Assembly (NCBI RefSeq): GCF_964058995.1
Contig: NZ_OZ060382.1
Location: forward strand, 124,001-188,000
Length of the DNA: 64,000 bases
Direction of reading: 5' to 3'
Source: Buchnera aphidicola (Chaitophorus populicola)
Lineage (GTDB): Bacteria; Pseudomonadota; Gammaproteobacteria; Enterobacterales; Enterobacteriaceae
Positions 10,114-21,526 of the stretch are shown in pieces. Each line of letters opens with the position of its first letter. Position 1 is the stretch's first letter. A program made the translations under genes and the position numbers. Under the pieces are notes generated by a model. That model did no database searches. It had not been told where the DNA came from and saw nothing but the letters and a program-made list of their open reading frames with translations.

Positions 10114-11441
10114 GCAATAAAAATTTATTAGAAGAATCAAATCCTTTAACTTGGCGTTTTAGAGAAGATAAAAAAACTATATGGATTAAAGAATATATTA
10201 AAAAAAATGGTTATTCTGCTTTAAAAAAATGTTTGAATGAAATGACTTCTCAGCAAGTTGTTGAAAAAGTAATTCAATCAGGTTTAAAAGGACGAGGAGG
10301 AGCAGGATTTCCAACAGGTATAAAATGGAGTTTAATGCCAAAAGGTAAAGAATATACAACAAAATATTTAATATGTAATGCAGATGAAATGGAACCTGGT
10401 ACATATAAAGATAGATGGATAATTGAAAATTCTCCTCATCAATTAATTGAAGGAATGATCATTGCAGCTTATGCTTTAAATGTCTCATATGGATATATTT
10501 TTTTACGTGGTGAATATTTTGTTCCAGAAAATATATTAATTAAGGCTTTAGATCAATCGTATAAAAATAATTTTTTAGGTAAAAATATATTAAATAGTAA
10601 TTTTTCTTTTAATCTTTATTTACATACTGGAGCAGGAAGATATATTTGTGGAGAAGAAACAGCTTTAATTAATTCTTTAGAAGGAAAAAGAGCTAATCCA
10701 AGGATTAAGCCTCCATTTCCTGCAAATATAGGATTATGGGGTAAACCTACTTGTGTAAATAATGTTGAAACATTAATTAATATTCCAGTAATTATTTCTC
10801 ATTCTGTTAGTTGGTATAAAAATCTTTCAAAAAATGAGGATTCCGGAACAAAATTAATGGGTTTTTCTGGGCTTGTAAAAAATCCAGGAATATGGGAACT
10901 ACCATTTGGTATTACTGCAAGAGAAATTTTAGAAAAATATGCTGGAGGTATGAAAAGTAATTTAAAATTAAAAGCTTGGTTACCTGGAGGAGCAGGAACA
11001 GATTTATTATTAGAAGAACATTTAGATGTAGAAATGGGTTTTACGAGTATTCAAAAAATTGGTAGTAGATTAGGTACAGGATTATCTTTAGCTATAGATA
11101 ATAAAACAAATATTATTAAATTATTACTTAATTTAGAAAAATTTTTTGCTAGAGAATCATGTGGATTATGTACACCCTGTCGAGAAGGATTACCATGGAT
11201 AGTAAAAATTTTAAAGTCTTTAAAAAATAATAAAGGATGTCAAGGAGATGTAGAAATTTTAAAAAATTTATGTTTACAAATGAGTCCTGGAAATACATTT
11301 TGTGCACATGCACCAGGAGCTGCTGCACCATTAAAAAGTGCTATGAAATACTTTATTCAAGAGTTTAAAGATAAAATTACGATTAAAAAAAATGATATCG
11401 TAATAAAAATTCCAGGTATACAAACTAATTTTAAAAAATAG
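10110..11441 (+). CDS. nuoF: NADH-quinone oxidoreductase subunit F
   Basis: 51-kDa subunit where NADH is oxidised; it binds NADH, FMN and a [4Fe-4S] cluster (N3). The 443 residues (E. coli 445) contain the nucleotide/flavin motifs [16 protein letters not shown] near 60 and [19 protein letters not shown] near 175. The cluster motif [12 protein letters not shown] is near 350, with the fourth cysteine at [10 protein letters not shown]. The start overlaps the nuoE stop (ATGA). No defects seen. Confidence 0.97.
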   Translation: MSNKNLLEESNPLTWRFREDKKTIWIKEYIKKNGYSALKKCLNEMTSQQVVEKVIQSGLKGRGGAGFPTGIKWSLMPKGKEYTTKYLICNADEMEPGTYKDRWIIENSPHQLIEGMIIAAYALNVSYGYIFLRGEYFVPENILIKALDQSYKNNFLGKNILNSNFSFNLYLHTGAGRYICGEETALINSLEGKRANPRIKPPFPANIGLWGKPTCVNNVETLINIPVIISHSVSWYKNLSKNEDSGTKLMGFSGLVKNPGIWELPFGITAREILEKYAGGMKSNLKLKAWLPGGAGTDLLLEEHLDVEMGFTSIQKIGSRLGTGLSLAIDNKTNIIKLLLNLEKFFARESCGLCTPCREGLPWIVKILKSLKNNKGCQGDVEILKNLCLQMSPGNTFCAHAPGAAAPLKSAMKYFIQEFKDKITIKKNDIVIKIPGIQTNFKK

Positions 11442-11542
11442 ATTAAATAAAAATTTTTAATTTAGTTTAATAATTTTATCAGTATTGTATAAGTTATTTA
11501 ATATTATTCTTTATTTTAAGAAAAAATTTGGAAAAATTAGAT

Positions 11543-14263
11543 ATGTTTAAAATTAATATAGATGGGAAAGACTATAATGTTCACTCATCAAGTAATTTAC
11601 TTCAAGTTTGTTTAACTTTAGGATTTAATATTCCTTATTTTTGTTGGCATCCAAAACTAGGTAGTGTAGGAGCATGTAGACAATGTGCTGTAAAAAAATA
11701 TCAAGATAAAAATGATGTTTCTGGAAGAATTGTTATGTCTTGTATGACTCCTATAGAAGAAAATTCTATAATTACTATTAATGATATTGAATCTAAAAAT
11801 TTTAGAAAAAATATTATTGAATTATTGATGTTAAACCATCCACATGATTGTCCTATATGTGAAGAAGGTGGAAATTGTCATTTACAAGATATGACAGTTA
11901 TGACTCAACATACTCATCGTCGTTATAGATTTGAAAAAAAAACATATAAAAGTCAATATTTGGGATTTTTTATTTCTCATGAAATGAATCGATGTATTTC
12001 TTGTTATAGATGTGTCAGATATTATAAAGATTATGCAGATGGAAAAGATTTTGATGTATATGGTTCTAATCAAAATATTTTTTTTGGTCGATTTCAAGAT
12101 GGAGAATTAGAAAGTGAGTATTCTGGAAATTTAATAGAAGTTTGTCCAACAGGTGTTTTTACTGATAAAACGCATTCAAAAAATTATACTAGAAAATGGG
12201 ATTTACAGAATGCTCCTAGTATATGTTCTCACTGTAGTATTGGATGTAATATTACTGTTGGAGAAAGATATAATAAAATTAGACGTATAGAAAATAGATA
12301 TCATGAAGATATAAATAATTATTTTTTATGTGATTTAGGTCGCTTTTCATATGGATATTCTAATTCTAAAGATAGATTAAATCATTGTTATATAAAAAAT
12401 AAAAATATATATCAAAAAATTGATTTCAATATAGCAATAAAAAAATTTGTTAAAATACTTCGTAATTCATCAGTTATAATTGGTATTGGATCTCCTCGCG
12501 CTAGTATTGAAACAAATTTTATGTTAAAAACTTTAGTTGGTGAAAAAAATTTTTCTACTGGTATGATTGATATAGATCATAAATGTGCATCTTTGATTTT
12601 TAAAATATTAAAAAAAAATACTATTAAAATACCATCTTTAAAAGAAGTTGAAGATTATGATGTAATTTTTATTTTAGGAGAAGATGTAACACAAACTTCT
12701 TCAAGATTAGGTCTATCTATTAGACAAGCTTTAAAAAATATTCCTAAAAAAATATTAAAAAGTAATAATATACATAATTGGCATGCTTTAGCAATAAAAA
12801 ATTTATCTTATTCTAACAAGAATTTTTTATTTATAACAAATGTATATAAAACAAAATTAGAAGATTTATCAAATTTTTCTTATGAAGCGCACGCACAAGA
12901 TCAAGCTTATTTTGCATTTTGTATTTCAGAAAATTTAAAAGATAACTTTTCATATTCAGATACGTTACCAGATTATTTAAGAGAAAAATCCAGATATATT
13001 ACAAATATATTACTTCAAGCAAAAAAAGTTTTAATTATTTCTGGATCACATTCTCGTAATTTAGATTTAATTAAATCTTCTTATAATATTGCAAGTAGTT
13101 TAAAAAAAGTAGGATCACAAGTTGGTTTAATTTTTTTAACACCTTATTCAAATTCTATGGGAACTTCTATTATTAATGGACGATCTGTAAATAATGTTTT
13201 AAATCAAGTTAAAAATAAAAACAATTCTACATTAATTATTGTAGAAAACGATTTATTTTGTGCATTTTCTAAATCTGATTTAAAAAAAACTTTAAAGAAT
13301 ATTAATAATATTATTGTTATAGATCATCAAAAAACAAAAATTTTTAATTATGCGAATATTTTTTTCCCAGCTGCAAATTTTTTTGAAAGTTCTGGGACTT
13401 TAATAAATTATGAACTCCGAGCACAAAGATTTTTTCAAGTATATAATACAAATTTTTATGATAATAAAATTAATATTCTTCCTGCTTGGAAAATTTTAAA
13501 TTTATTAAATAAAAAAAGAGACTCTAAAAATAATTTTTTTAATAATTTAGATGAAATTATTAATGCATGTATACAAAATATATCTTTTTTAAAGAACATA
13601 AAAGAAGCTGCACCTGATTCATCTTTTAAAGTCATAGGGCAGAAAATTCCTCGTTCTTCAAATAGATCTAGTGGACGGACTTCTTTAAGAGCAGATATTG
13701 ATGTTCATGAAATTTCTCAAATACAAGATAATGATACAATGTTTGCATTTTCTATGGAAGGTAGTGGAATTTACAAAAAATATACATCTTTTATTCCTTT
13801 TATTTGGTCTCCTGAATGGAATTCATCTCAAGGCATTCATAAATTTCAAAAAGAAGTTTCTGGAAGTTTATTATCTGGTAATACAGGAAAATTTTTATTA
13901 CATAATAAATTAAATAATAAATATATGAGCTTTTCTAAAGTTCCAATTAGATTAAATAAAACTAATAATCTTGTTATTGTACCGTATTATTTATTATTTG
14001 GAAGTGAAGAGATTAGTCAATATTCTTCAGTTATTCAAAAAAAAATGATTAGTCCATATTTAATAATTAATACAAAAGATGCTCAACGTTTAAAAATATC
14101 AAATAAAAATAAAGTTTCTTTTACATATTTATCAGATACTTACACTTTTTATACAAGATTTTCTGATAGTCTAGCTTTAGGATATGTAGCTTTACCTATA
14201 GGTCAATCTAGAATTCCTATTTCTTTAATTGGAAAAGAAATACAAGATTTAAAGGAAGTATAA
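11543..14263 (+). CDS. nuoG: NADH-quinone oxidoreductase subunit G
   Basis: Largest peripheral subunit of complex I, carrying several iron-sulfur clusters. About 906 residues (E. coli about 908). The N-terminal ferredoxin domain has [18 protein letters not shown] and CMTP, followed by [18 protein letters not shown] and [14 protein letters not shown] further ligand set, CSHCSIGCN, begins the molybdopterin-oxidoreductase-like region. The C-terminal half is less conserved and Asn/Lys-rich. A TTG at 11528 could add five residues, but ATG at 11543 gives [13 protein letters not shown], which aligns with the family start, and GGA lies at a usable distance before it. It follows nuoF after about 100 noncoding bases. 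Confidence 0.94.
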   Translation: MFKINIDGKDYNVHSSSNLLQVCLTLGFNIPYFCWHPKLGSVGACRQCAVKKYQDKNDVSGRIVMSCMTPIEENSIITINDIESKNFRKNIIELLMLNHPHDCPICEEGGNCHLQDMTVMTQHTHRRYRFEKKTYKSQYLGFFISHEMNRCISCYRCVRYYKDYADGKDFDVYGSNQNIFFGRFQDGELESEYSGNLIEVCPTGVFTDKTHSKNYTRKWDLQNAPSICSHCSIGCNITVGERYNKIRRIENRYHEDINNYFLCDLGRFSYGYSNSKDRLNHCYIKNKNIYQKIDFNIAIKKFVKILRNSSVIIGIGSPRASIETNFMLKTLVGEKNFSTGMIDIDHKCASLIFKILKKNTIKIPSLKEVEDYDVIFILGEDVTQTSSRLGLSIRQALKNIPKKILKSNNIHNWHALAIKNLSYSNKNFLFITNVYKTKLEDLSNFSYEAHAQDQAYFAFCISENLKDNFSYSDTLPDYLREKSRYITNILLQAKKVLIISGSHSRNLDLIKSSYNIASSLKKVGSQVGLIFLTPYSNSMGTSIINGRSVNNVLNQVKNKNNSTLIIVENDLFCAFSKSDLKKTLKNINNIIVIDHQKTKIFNYANIFFPAANFFESSGTLINYELRAQRFFQVYNTNFYDNKINILPAWKILNLLNKKRDSKNNFFNNLDEIINACIQNISFLKNIKEAAPDSSFKVIGQKIPRSSNRSSGRTSLRADIDVHEISQIQDNDTMFAFSMEGSGIYKKYTSFIPFIWSPEWNSSQGIHKFQKEVSGSLLSGNTGKFLLHNKLNNKYMSFSKVPIRLNKTNNLVIVPYYLLFGSEEISQYSSVIQKKMISPYLIINTKDAQRLKISNKNKVSFTYLSDTYTFYTRFSDSLALGYVALPIGQSRIPISLIGKEIQDLKEV

Positions 14264-14264
14264 A

Positions 14265-15242
14265 ATGAATTATTTATTTATAAAAAATTATGATTTTATA
14301 TTAAATTTATTTAAAACTTTTTGCATTTTTATTATAATAATTTTTTTTGGAGCGTTTTTAAGTGTCATAGAAAGACGTGTATTAGCTTTATTTCAAAATA
14401 GATATGGTCCGAATAGAGTAGGATATTTTGGTTCATTGCAGTTATTTGCTGATATGATTAAAATATTTTTTAAAGAAGATTGGACTCCTCCTTTCGCAAA
14501 TAAGTTTATTTTTAATATTGCTCCAGTATTAGCATTTAGTACTGTTTTTTTAATATGTATAATTATTCCATTTGATATTAATTTTTGTATATTTAATTTA
14601 AAAATCGGAATATTATTTTTTTTAATGATGGCAAGTTTATCTGTTTATTCAATATTATTAGCAGGTTGGTCTAGTGGAAATAAATATTCTTTATTAGGTG
14701 CAATACGAGCTGCAGCTCAAACTATAAGTTATGAAATTTTTTTAGGTTTATCAATAATGCCAACGGTAATTAAATGTGGATCTTTTAATTTAATAGATAT
14801 TATTGATAATCAAAAACATTTATGGAATGTCATTCCACACTTTTTTAGTTTTATTATATTTTTTATTTCAGCTTTAGCAATATGTCATCGACATCCTTTT
14901 GATCAACCAGAATCTGAACAAGAACTTGCTGATGGTTATCATATAGAATATTCTGGTATGAAATTTGGAATGTTTTTTATAGGAGAATATATTTCTATGA
15001 TAATTATGTCTTTTTTAATTACATCTCTATTTTTTGGAGGTTATTATGGTATATATTGTTCTTCTTATATTTGGTTTTTTTTAAAATCCTTAATTTTTAT
15101 ATTATTTTTTATATTAATTCGGGCTTCTTTACCGAGACCAAGATATGATCAAATGATGATATTTGGATGGTTAATATGTTTTCCTATTGCTTTAATAAAC
15201 TTAATTATTATTGCATTTTTTACATTAATTTATAGAATTTAG
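14265..15242 (+). CDS. nuoH: NADH-quinone oxidoreductase subunit H
   Basis: Membrane subunit that forms the quinone tunnel with NuoB and NuoD. The 325 residues (E. coli 325) form about eight hydrophobic helices. Conserved loops are visible: [18 protein letters not shown] near 37-53 and [23 protein letters not shown] near 213-235. The start is one base after the nuoG stop, with AAGGAAG as ribosome site inside nuoG, so translation is probably coupled. Confidence 0.97.
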   Translation: MNYLFIKNYDFILNLFKTFCIFIIIIFFGAFLSVIERRVLALFQNRYGPNRVGYFGSLQLFADMIKIFFKEDWTPPFANKFIFNIAPVLAFSTVFLICIIIPFDINFCIFNLKIGILFFLMMASLSVYSILLAGWSSGNKYSLLGAIRAAAQTISYEIFLGLSIMPTVIKCGSFNLIDIIDNQKHLWNVIPHFFSFIIFFISALAICHRHPFDQPESEQELADGYHIEYSGMKFGMFFIGEYISMIIMSFLITSLFFGGYYGIYCSSYIWFFLKSLIFILFFILIRASLPRPRYDQMMIFGWLICFPIALINLIIIAFFTLIYRI

Positions 15243-15255
15243 TATCGAGGTTAAT

Positions 15256-15798
15256 ATGTTTTTTAAAAATTTTTTTGTAGGAATAATATCGCAAATAAAT
15301 AGTATATTTTTAGTATTTTTAAACGCTTTTTCTAAACGAGAAACTAAATTATATCCAGAAAATCCTGTTTCTTTATCTCCTAGATATCGAGGAAGAATAA
15401 TACTAACTAGAAATAAAAATAAAGAAGAACGTTGTGTAGCTTGTAATTTATGTGCAGTAGTATGTCCAGTAGGATGTATTTCTTTACAAAAAGAAAATTT
15501 ATCTAATAATCGTTGGCGTGCAAAGTTTTTTAGAATTAATTTTTCTAGATGTATTTTTTGTGGATTATGCGAAGAAGCATGTCCAACAGCAGCAATTCAA
15601 TTAATTCCAGATTTTGAATTATCTGAATATAAAAGACAAGATTTAATATATGAAAAAGAAGATTTATTAATTTCAGGTCCTGGTAAATATTCTGATTATG
15701 ATTTTTATAAATTTTCTGGAGTATCAATTAAAGAACCTAAAAAACAATTAAAAAATAAAAAAAATAAAACTATAGATATAAAAAGTCTTTTACCTTAA
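15256..15798 (+). CDS. nuoI: NADH-quinone oxidoreductase subunit I
   Basis: TYKY-type subunit with two [4Fe-4S] clusters (N6a, N6b) that bridge to NuoB. The 180 residues equal the E. coli length. Both ferredoxin motifs are complete: [15 protein letters not shown] near 60-74 and [15 protein letters not shown] near 99-113. The N-terminal 25 residues are hydrophobic and would sit on the membrane arm. It follows nuoH by 13 bases. Confidence 0.97.
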   Translation: MFFKNFFVGIISQINSIFLVFLNAFSKRETKLYPENPVSLSPRYRGRIILTRNKNKEERCVACNLCAVVCPVGCISLQKENLSNNRWRAKFFRINFSRCIFCGLCEEACPTAAIQLIPDFELSEYKRQDLIYEKEDLLISGPGKYSDYDFYKFSGVSIKEPKKQLKNKKNKTIDIKSLLP

Positions 15799-15810
15799 GG
15801 AGAAAATTTA

Positions 15811-16317
15811 ATGCAAGTTTTTTTTTATATATTTAGTTTTATAACAATTTTTTCTACAATATGTGCTATTTTTCAAAAAAATCCTATATATTCTTTATTA
15901 TATTTAATAATTTCTTTTTTATCTATTTCAGGTATTTATTTTTCTTTAGGATTATTTTTTATTGGTTCTATAGAAACTATTATATATGCTGGTGCTATAA
16001 TGGTTTTATTTGTTTTTGTAATTATGATGTTAAACTTAAAAAATGATTTTTTTTTTAAAAAAAAAGATTTTATTATAAAATTTTTTACTATATGTATTTT
16101 TTTTATTTCTATATCTTTGATAATTTATATACTTTATATATTTCGTATATTAGATTATAAATCTATATATATAGATATCATAAATATGAATATTCTTGGA
16201 AAATATCTATTTCATAAATATATATTTTTTATAGAACTTATTTCTGTAATTTTATTAGCATCATTAATCGTTGTTGTACATTTATGCATTCATAAAAAAA
16301 ACATTAAAATTGAATAA
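15811..16317 (+). CDS. nuoJ: NADH-quinone oxidoreductase subunit J
   Basis: Membrane-arm subunit with five predicted transmembrane helices. The 168 residues (E. coli 184) include the family signature GSIETIIYAGAIMVLFVFVIMML-like helix 3 at about 51-74. This contains the pi-bulge segment thought to take part in coupling quinone reduction to proton transfer. The C-terminal helix and tail are shorter than in E. coli. AAGGAG precedes the ATG. Confidence 0.95.
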   Translation: MQVFFYIFSFITIFSTICAIFQKNPIYSLLYLIISFLSISGIYFSLGLFFIGSIETIIYAGAIMVLFVFVIMMLNLKNDFFFKKKDFIIKFFTICIFFISISLIIYILYIFRILDYKSIYIDIINMNILGKYLFHKYIFFIELISVILLASLIVVVHLCIHKKNIKIE

Positions 16318-16332
16318 TTTTTGGAGTTTATT

Positions 16333-16635
16333 TTGGTTACTATTTTTAGCGGTTTAATTTTATCAATGTTATTATTTTTTTTAGGATTTATATGTTTAAT
16401 TATTCAAAGAAATTTATTATATGTTTTAATTGGTTTAGAGATTATGATTAATGCGATAGCTTTAATGATAGTATGTATAGGTAATTATTGGAAACAAATA
16501 GATGGGCAAATTATGTATATTTTTATAATTACTATTGCAGCTTCTGAGGCTAGTGTTGGTTTAGCGTTTTTAATAAATATTTATAAATATAAAAATACTT
16601 TAGATATTAATGTTTTAAGTGAGATAAAAAAATGA
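16333..16635 (+). CDS. nuoK: NADH-quinone oxidoreductase subunit K (TTG start)
   Basis: Small membrane subunit with three helices; it belongs to the Mrp/MnhC family and carries conserved glutamates in the proton path. They are visible in GLEIMINAIALM and in AASEASVGLAF. No ATG opens the frame. The TTG at 16333 has GGAG (16323-16326) six bases before it and gives exactly 100 residues, the E. coli NuoK length. An earlier TTG at 16321 would add four residues but would include the ribosome site in the gene. The gene ends in an ATGA overlap with nuoL. Confidence 0.9.
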   Translation: MVTIFSGLILSMLLFFLGFICLIIQRNLLYVLIGLEIMINAIALMIVCIGNYWKQIDGQIMYIFIITIAASEASVGLAFLINIYKYKNTLDINVLSEIKK

Positions 16636-18497
16636 ATGTTTTGTGTTTAACAGTTTTCATTCCATTATTAAGTTTTATATTAATAATTTTTTCTCGAAAA
16701 AAATTTTCAAATTATATATATAATATTTTAGGTGTAATGCCTGTATTTTTTTGTTTTATATTAATAAATTATTTTTACATAAATTTTTTTTCTGAAAATT
16801 CTTATATTGAAAAAAATTTTTGGACTATATTATCTGTAAATAATTTTAATATTACTTTTGGTCTATATATAGATAATTTATCTTTAACTATGTTACAAGT
16901 CATTACAGGAGTAGGTTTTTTAATACAAGTGTTTTCTATTTGGTACATGCGAAAAAATATTGATCTTTCTAGATTTTTTGCTTATATAAATTTTTTTATT
17001 TCTAGTATGAATTTATTGGTTTTATCTAATAATCTTTTATTAACTTATGTAGCATGGGAGATAGTAGGTTTTTGTTCATATGCTTTAATTGGTTTTTATT
17101 ATGTAGAAAAAAAAAATATTGAATCTGCAATGAAAGCATTTGTTATTACAAGAATTGGTGATTTATTTATTTTACTTGCTATCTTTTTATTTTTATTTCA
17201 ATGTAAAACATTAAATTTTCATGAATTAAATGCAATAGCTTTACGATATAATACATCTTTACCATGGAATGATATTTTAACTTTAAGTGCATTTTTTATC
17301 TTCTTAGGTACGATGACAAAATCAGCACAGTTTCCATTTCAAGTATGGTTAACTAAAGCAATGGTAGGACCAACTCCTGTATCTGCATTAATTCATTCAG
17401 CTACTATGATTACAGCAGGTATTTATTTAATAATTAGAATGCATAATTTGTTTGAATTATCTTCGACATTATTAACTTTAATTTCTATCATTGGATCAAT
17501 TACTATTATTTTGTCTAGTATATCTGCTATTTTTGAAAAAAATATAAAAAAAATTCTTGCTTATTCTACTATGAGTCAAATTGGTTATATGTTTTTAGGA
17601 TTAGGAATGAAATTTTGGAATGTTGTTTTAGCACATTTGGTTATTCATTCTTTTTTTAAAGCATTATTATTTCTTTCATCTGGTTCCTTAATTTTTTCTT
17701 GTTATAATCAAATGAATATTTTACGTATGGGTGGCCTAAAATATAATTTACGATTTTTATATATTGTTTTTATCATCGGTATATCTTCTTTAATTGCGTT
17801 GCCTTTATTTACTTCTAGTTTTTATACTAAAGGATCTATTATTTGGGATTCTTTTTCTAAAGAATATTATTATTTTTTTATAGTTGGAATTATTGGATCA
17901 TTTTTAACATCTATATACGCATCTAGACTTTTTTTCTTAATTTTTTATGATGATTTAAACATTTCAATAAAAAAATCAAATAATTTTTTTAATATATTTC
18001 CGTTATTTATTTTATGTATATTATGTTCTTGTTTGAGTATTGTGTATTTTCGTCCTTTCTTAAATATATCAATCTATTACGAAATTACAAATTTAAAAAA
18101 AAATATATTTGAAATATTTTTATCTATTTTGATTTTTTTAGGAATATTTATTTCATATTATTATTTTGTGATACATAAAAAAAATACTTTAACTGTTTTA
18201 AAAAAACATAAAAATTCTGTTCTGTTAACGTTATTAAAAAAAAATTTTGGTTTAGATTTTATTTATAGTATATTTTTTGTAAATTTATTTATTTTTTTAA
18301 AAAAAATTTTTTATATAGATTACATAGAAAAAATTATGAATATCTTTTATTTTTTATTAAAAATAAGTAATAAATTTTTAATTAAATTTCAAAATAAATC
18401 TTTACAATTATATATCTTATATATTTTTCTAGGAATCATGATATCTGTTTTATTTATTAATATAATTTTTTATATTTTTTTTGAGGATATTTTTTAA
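16632..18497 (+). CDS. nuoL: NADH-quinone oxidoreductase subunit L
   Basis: Distal antiporter-like proton pump of complex I, with the long lateral helix at its C-terminus. The 621 residues (E. coli 613) contain the conserved WEIVGFCSYALIGFY segment (key glutamate) near 140, TKSAQFPFQVWLTKAMVGPTPVSALIHSATMITAG near 230-265 and a lysine in KKILAYSTMSQIGYMFLGLG near 315. The last 130 residues are poorly conserved and rich in Phe/Ile/Lys but still end in a hydrophobic helix. Confidence 0.97.
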   Translation: MNVLCLTVFIPLLSFILIIFSRKKFSNYIYNILGVMPVFFCFILINYFYINFFSENSYIEKNFWTILSVNNFNITFGLYIDNLSLTMLQVITGVGFLIQVFSIWYMRKNIDLSRFFAYINFFISSMNLLVLSNNLLLTYVAWEIVGFCSYALIGFYYVEKKNIESAMKAFVITRIGDLFILLAIFLFLFQCKTLNFHELNAIALRYNTSLPWNDILTLSAFFIFLGTMTKSAQFPFQVWLTKAMVGPTPVSALIHSATMITAGIYLIIRMHNLFELSSTLLTLISIIGSITIILSSISAIFEKNIKKILAYSTMSQIGYMFLGLGMKFWNVVLAHLVIHSFFKALLFLSSGSLIFSCYNQMNILRMGGLKYNLRFLYIVFIIGISSLIALPLFTSSFYTKGSIIWDSFSKEYYYFFIVGIIGSFLTSIYASRLFFLIFYDDLNISIKKSNNFFNIFPLFILCILCSCLSIVYFRPFLNISIYYEITNLKKNIFEIFLSILIFLGIFISYYYFVIHKKNTLTVLKKHKNSVLLTLLKKNFGLDFIYSIFFVNLFIFLKKIFYIDYIEKIMNIFYFLLKISNKFLIKFQNKSLQLYILYIFLGIMISVLFINIIFYIFFEDIF

Positions 18498-18551
18498 TTT
18501 TATATATTTTTTTAAGTATAATTAATATTTTTTAAAATAGGATTTTTTATT

Positions 18552-20024
18552 ATGTTTCTTTGTGCATTAATTTTTATACCTTTTTTAGGAGGATTTTTTT
18601 CTTGGCAATTTGAATTTTTAGGAAAAAAAATACCTCGCTGGATTGCATTATTTTTTATAAGTTTAAATGGTTTTTTACTTTTAGATTTTTTTTATAAGAA
18701 ACAATTTTATTTATTAAAAAAAAATATTGATCATTTTTTTTATACAGAAATTAATGTTTCTTGGATATCTAATTTAGGTATACATTTTCATTTAGCTTTA
18801 GATGGTTTATCATTTTTAATGATTTTTTTAACTATTTTTTTAACTTTTATTTCAATTTTATTAACTTGGAATGAAGATATAAAAAATATAGGTATTTTTT
18901 ATTTTTGTATGATGTGTATTGTTTCAAACTTAATAGGTATATTTTTATCTTGGGATTTATTTTTATTTTTTATTTTCTGGGAAATTATATCTATACCAAC
19001 TTATTTTTTAATGACATTTTGGGGTAAAAAAAATAATTTTTTAAATCGATCTCAAATTGCAAATAAGTATTTAATATATTCACAAATATCTGGATTAATA
19101 TTTTTACTTTCTATGATCAGTTTAGTAAAAATTTATTATGATAAAACTCATATTTTAACTTTTGATTTAAATATTTTAAAAAATTTTTTTGAAAATAATA
19201 TATATACATTGTTTATTTTAATTGGATTTTTTATATCTTTTATGATTAAAATCCCTTTAATTCCTTTTCATAGTTGGTTTCCAAGTTTTCATAAAAATAC
19301 TCCTATTTCTGGAGCTTTTGATTTAGTTGGAATTATAATTAAAGTAGGTATATATAGTTTATTACGATTTCATCTATTATTATTTTCTAACATATCTTTA
19401 AAGTATTCTATTTTTTTTTGTATTTTAGGAGTAATTTGTATTTTTTATAGTATTTTTATAGCTTTTAATCAAAATAGTATTAAAAAAGTTATAGCATATA
19501 TGTCTATTTCGCATATGGGTTTTATTTTAATTGCAATTTTTTCTAGGAATATTTTAGCTTATCAAGGAATTATTTTATATATGATTTCTTATAGTTTGTC
19601 TACATCAGCATTGATCATTTTAACGAGAATATTATATAAAAATTTTCAAACAGATAATTTTAAAAAAATGGGTGGATTATGGGAACATATGTTTTTTGTT
19701 CCAGGTTTTTTCTTATTTTTTATTATGTCTAGCTTAGGAATACCAGGAACAGGGAATTTTATTGGAGAGTTTTTAATATTATTAGGTAGTTTTCATGTTT
19801 ATCCTATATTAACTGCAGTTTCTATGATAGGATTAGTTTTTTTTGCAGTTTGTTTTTTAAATATGTTTCATAAAATTTTTTATGGATCTAATAAAAAAAT
19901 TTTATTTTTATATAAAATTTCTATTTTAGAATTTATAATTCTTTTTATTTTGTCTTTTTTATTAATATTTATTGGATTATATCCGAATATTGTATTAAAT
20001 ATTTTTGATACTTCAATAATATAA
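18552..20024 (+). CDS. nuoM: NADH-quinone oxidoreductase subunit M
   Basis: Middle antiporter-like proton pump of complex I. The 490 residues (E. coli 509) form about 14 hydrophobic helices. Conserved features are FWEIISIPTYFLMTFWG (glutamate near 141), KIPLIPFHSWFPSFHKNTPISGAFDLVGIIIKVGIY near 230-265, KKVIAYMSISHMGFI near 310 and GIPGTGNFIGEF near 400. In most relatives the second of these reads LPDAHTEAP; here the sequence SFHKNTPISG is diverged but the prolines and the following lysine remain. About 50 noncoding bases separate it from nuoL. Confidence 0.96.
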   Translation: MFLCALIFIPFLGGFFSWQFEFLGKKIPRWIALFFISLNGFLLLDFFYKKQFYLLKKNIDHFFYTEINVSWISNLGIHFHLALDGLSFLMIFLTIFLTFISILLTWNEDIKNIGIFYFCMMCIVSNLIGIFLSWDLFLFFIFWEIISIPTYFLMTFWGKKNNFLNRSQIANKYLIYSQISGLIFLLSMISLVKIYYDKTHILTFDLNILKNFFENNIYTLFILIGFFISFMIKIPLIPFHSWFPSFHKNTPISGAFDLVGIIIKVGIYSLLRFHLLLFSNISLKYSIFFCILGVICIFYSIFIAFNQNSIKKVIAYMSISHMGFILIAIFSRNILAYQGIILYMISYSLSTSALIILTRILYKNFQTDNFKKMGGLWEHMFFVPGFFLFFIMSSLGIPGTGNFIGEFLILLGSFHVYPILTAVSMIGLVFFAVCFLNMFHKIFYGSNKKILFLYKISILEFIILFILSFLLIFIGLYPNIVLNIFDTSII

Positions 20025-20074
20025 ATTTAACGAGAAAATTTCTATTTTTATTTTAATTTCAAGGTAAATTTACT

Positions 20075-21526
20075 ATGCCTTTTATTTTAAGCAAGTTTTC
20101 TTTATTGCTTCCTGTTATTGTATTGATTTCTGCAGTTATAATAAATTTATTGATTATTATTTTTAAAAGACATTTTTTTTTATCTTTTTTAGTTACTTTT
20201 ATAAGTTTATGTATATCTTTTTATTGTACAGTTAAATTAATTCACAATGTAGATTTATATGGATTGTACTTATTATTTTTAGAATCTATTAATTTTTTTT
20301 ATATTATAATATTTTTTTGCAGTAGTATATTAACCTGTATTTTTTCTTATATATTTTTACGAAGTAAAAATATTAATAAAGAAGAGTTTTTTATATTATT
20401 ATTATTATCTAATATTGGCGGGTATGTATTATTATTATTTAATGATATGATTTCATTATTTTTGGGAATAGAGTTATTATCTTTACCTTTATTTGGATTA
20501 ATGGGATATTTTTCTTCTAAAAATTTTAAAAATTTAGAATCTTCTTTTAAATATTTTATTTTATCTTGTATAACTTCTATATTTTTATTGTTTGGTATAG
20601 CATTTATTTATTTATCTTTTGGCACTTTAGATATTGTTACATTAATATCTATTAATTCTTTATTTTTGAAAAATTTTAATTATTTATTTTTTTTAGGAAC
20701 AGTAATTGTATGTTTAGCATTATTTATTAAATTTATTTTATTTCCTTTTTATTCATGGATTCCTGATATTTATGAGGGTACACCTTATCCAATTTTAATT
20801 TATTTATCTAATTCAGTAAAAATTGTAATTTTTTGTACATTATCAAATATATTATTGTTATTACCAAATCAATATAGTATTTTTTTATTAATTTTAAAAA
20901 TTATGTCTTTAATATCTATTATTGTAGGTAGTATATTAGCTTTTTTTCAGAATAATTTTAAAAGACTATTAGGATATTGTACTCTCGTAAATTCTGGTTA
21001 TTTAACTATTTTTTTAATATTTTTTAATAAAAATACTATTTTTTATGAATCTATTAAATTTTATTTAATAGGATATTTACTTAATAGTATTGTGTTATTA
21101 GGATCAATGACGTTAATATCTGTTGTTTTAGAAAATAAAAATTCTTATTCGTTCAAAAATTATTTAGGATTATTTTGGAAGAGTAAGATTTTATCTATTT
21201 CTATAATAATTTCTTTATTATCTATGATTGGAATACCATTAACTATTGGTTTTTTCAGTAAATTTTATTTATTAAAATTTTTAATTGAGAATAATTCAAT
21301 TGTATTTATAATAAGTATATTATTTGGAAGTGTTATGAGTATATATTATTATTTTAATTTTATAAAATTATTTTTCTATACAAAAAATGTTAAGTATTCT
21401 AGTACTTTGTTTAAACCAACTAAATTATATATAGTATTAAAAATTTTATGTTTTATTTTTTCATTACTTATTATAATAGTTGGAATTTTTCCAGATTTAA
21501 TTAATAATTTTTTATATTTATTATAA
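20075..21526 (+). CDS. nuoN: NADH-quinone oxidoreductase subunit N
   Basis: Third antiporter-like pump, nearest to the quinone side. The 483 residues (E. coli 485) have the helical antiporter pattern: GIELLSLPLFGLMGY (glutamate near 133), FIKFILFPFYSWIPDIYEGTPYPILIYLSNSVKI near 217-250, NNFKRLLGYCTLVNSGYLTI near 300 and SMIGIPLTIGFFSKFYLL near 388. It is the most diverged of the nuo genes here and closes the operon. No clear hairpin terminator follows it. Confidence 0.95.
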   Translation: MPFILSKFSLLLPVIVLISAVIINLLIIIFKRHFFLSFLVTFISLCISFYCTVKLIHNVDLYGLYLLFLESINFFYIIIFFCSSILTCIFSYIFLRSKNINKEEFFILLLLSNIGGYVLLLFNDMISLFLGIELLSLPLFGLMGYFSSKNFKNLESSFKYFILSCITSIFLLFGIAFIYLSFGTLDIVTLISINSLFLKNFNYLFFLGTVIVCLALFIKFILFPFYSWIPDIYEGTPYPILIYLSNSVKIVIFCTLSNILLLLPNQYSIFLLILKIMSLISIIVGSILAFFQNNFKRLLGYCTLVNSGYLTIFLIFFNKNTIFYESIKFYLIGYLLNSIVLLGSMTLISVVLENKNSYSFKNYLGLFWKSKILSISIIISLLSMIGIPLTIGFFSKFYLLKFLIENNSIVFIISILFGSVMSIYYYFNFIKLFFYTKNVKYSSTLFKPTKLYIVLKILCFIFSLLIIIVGIFPDLINNFLYLL

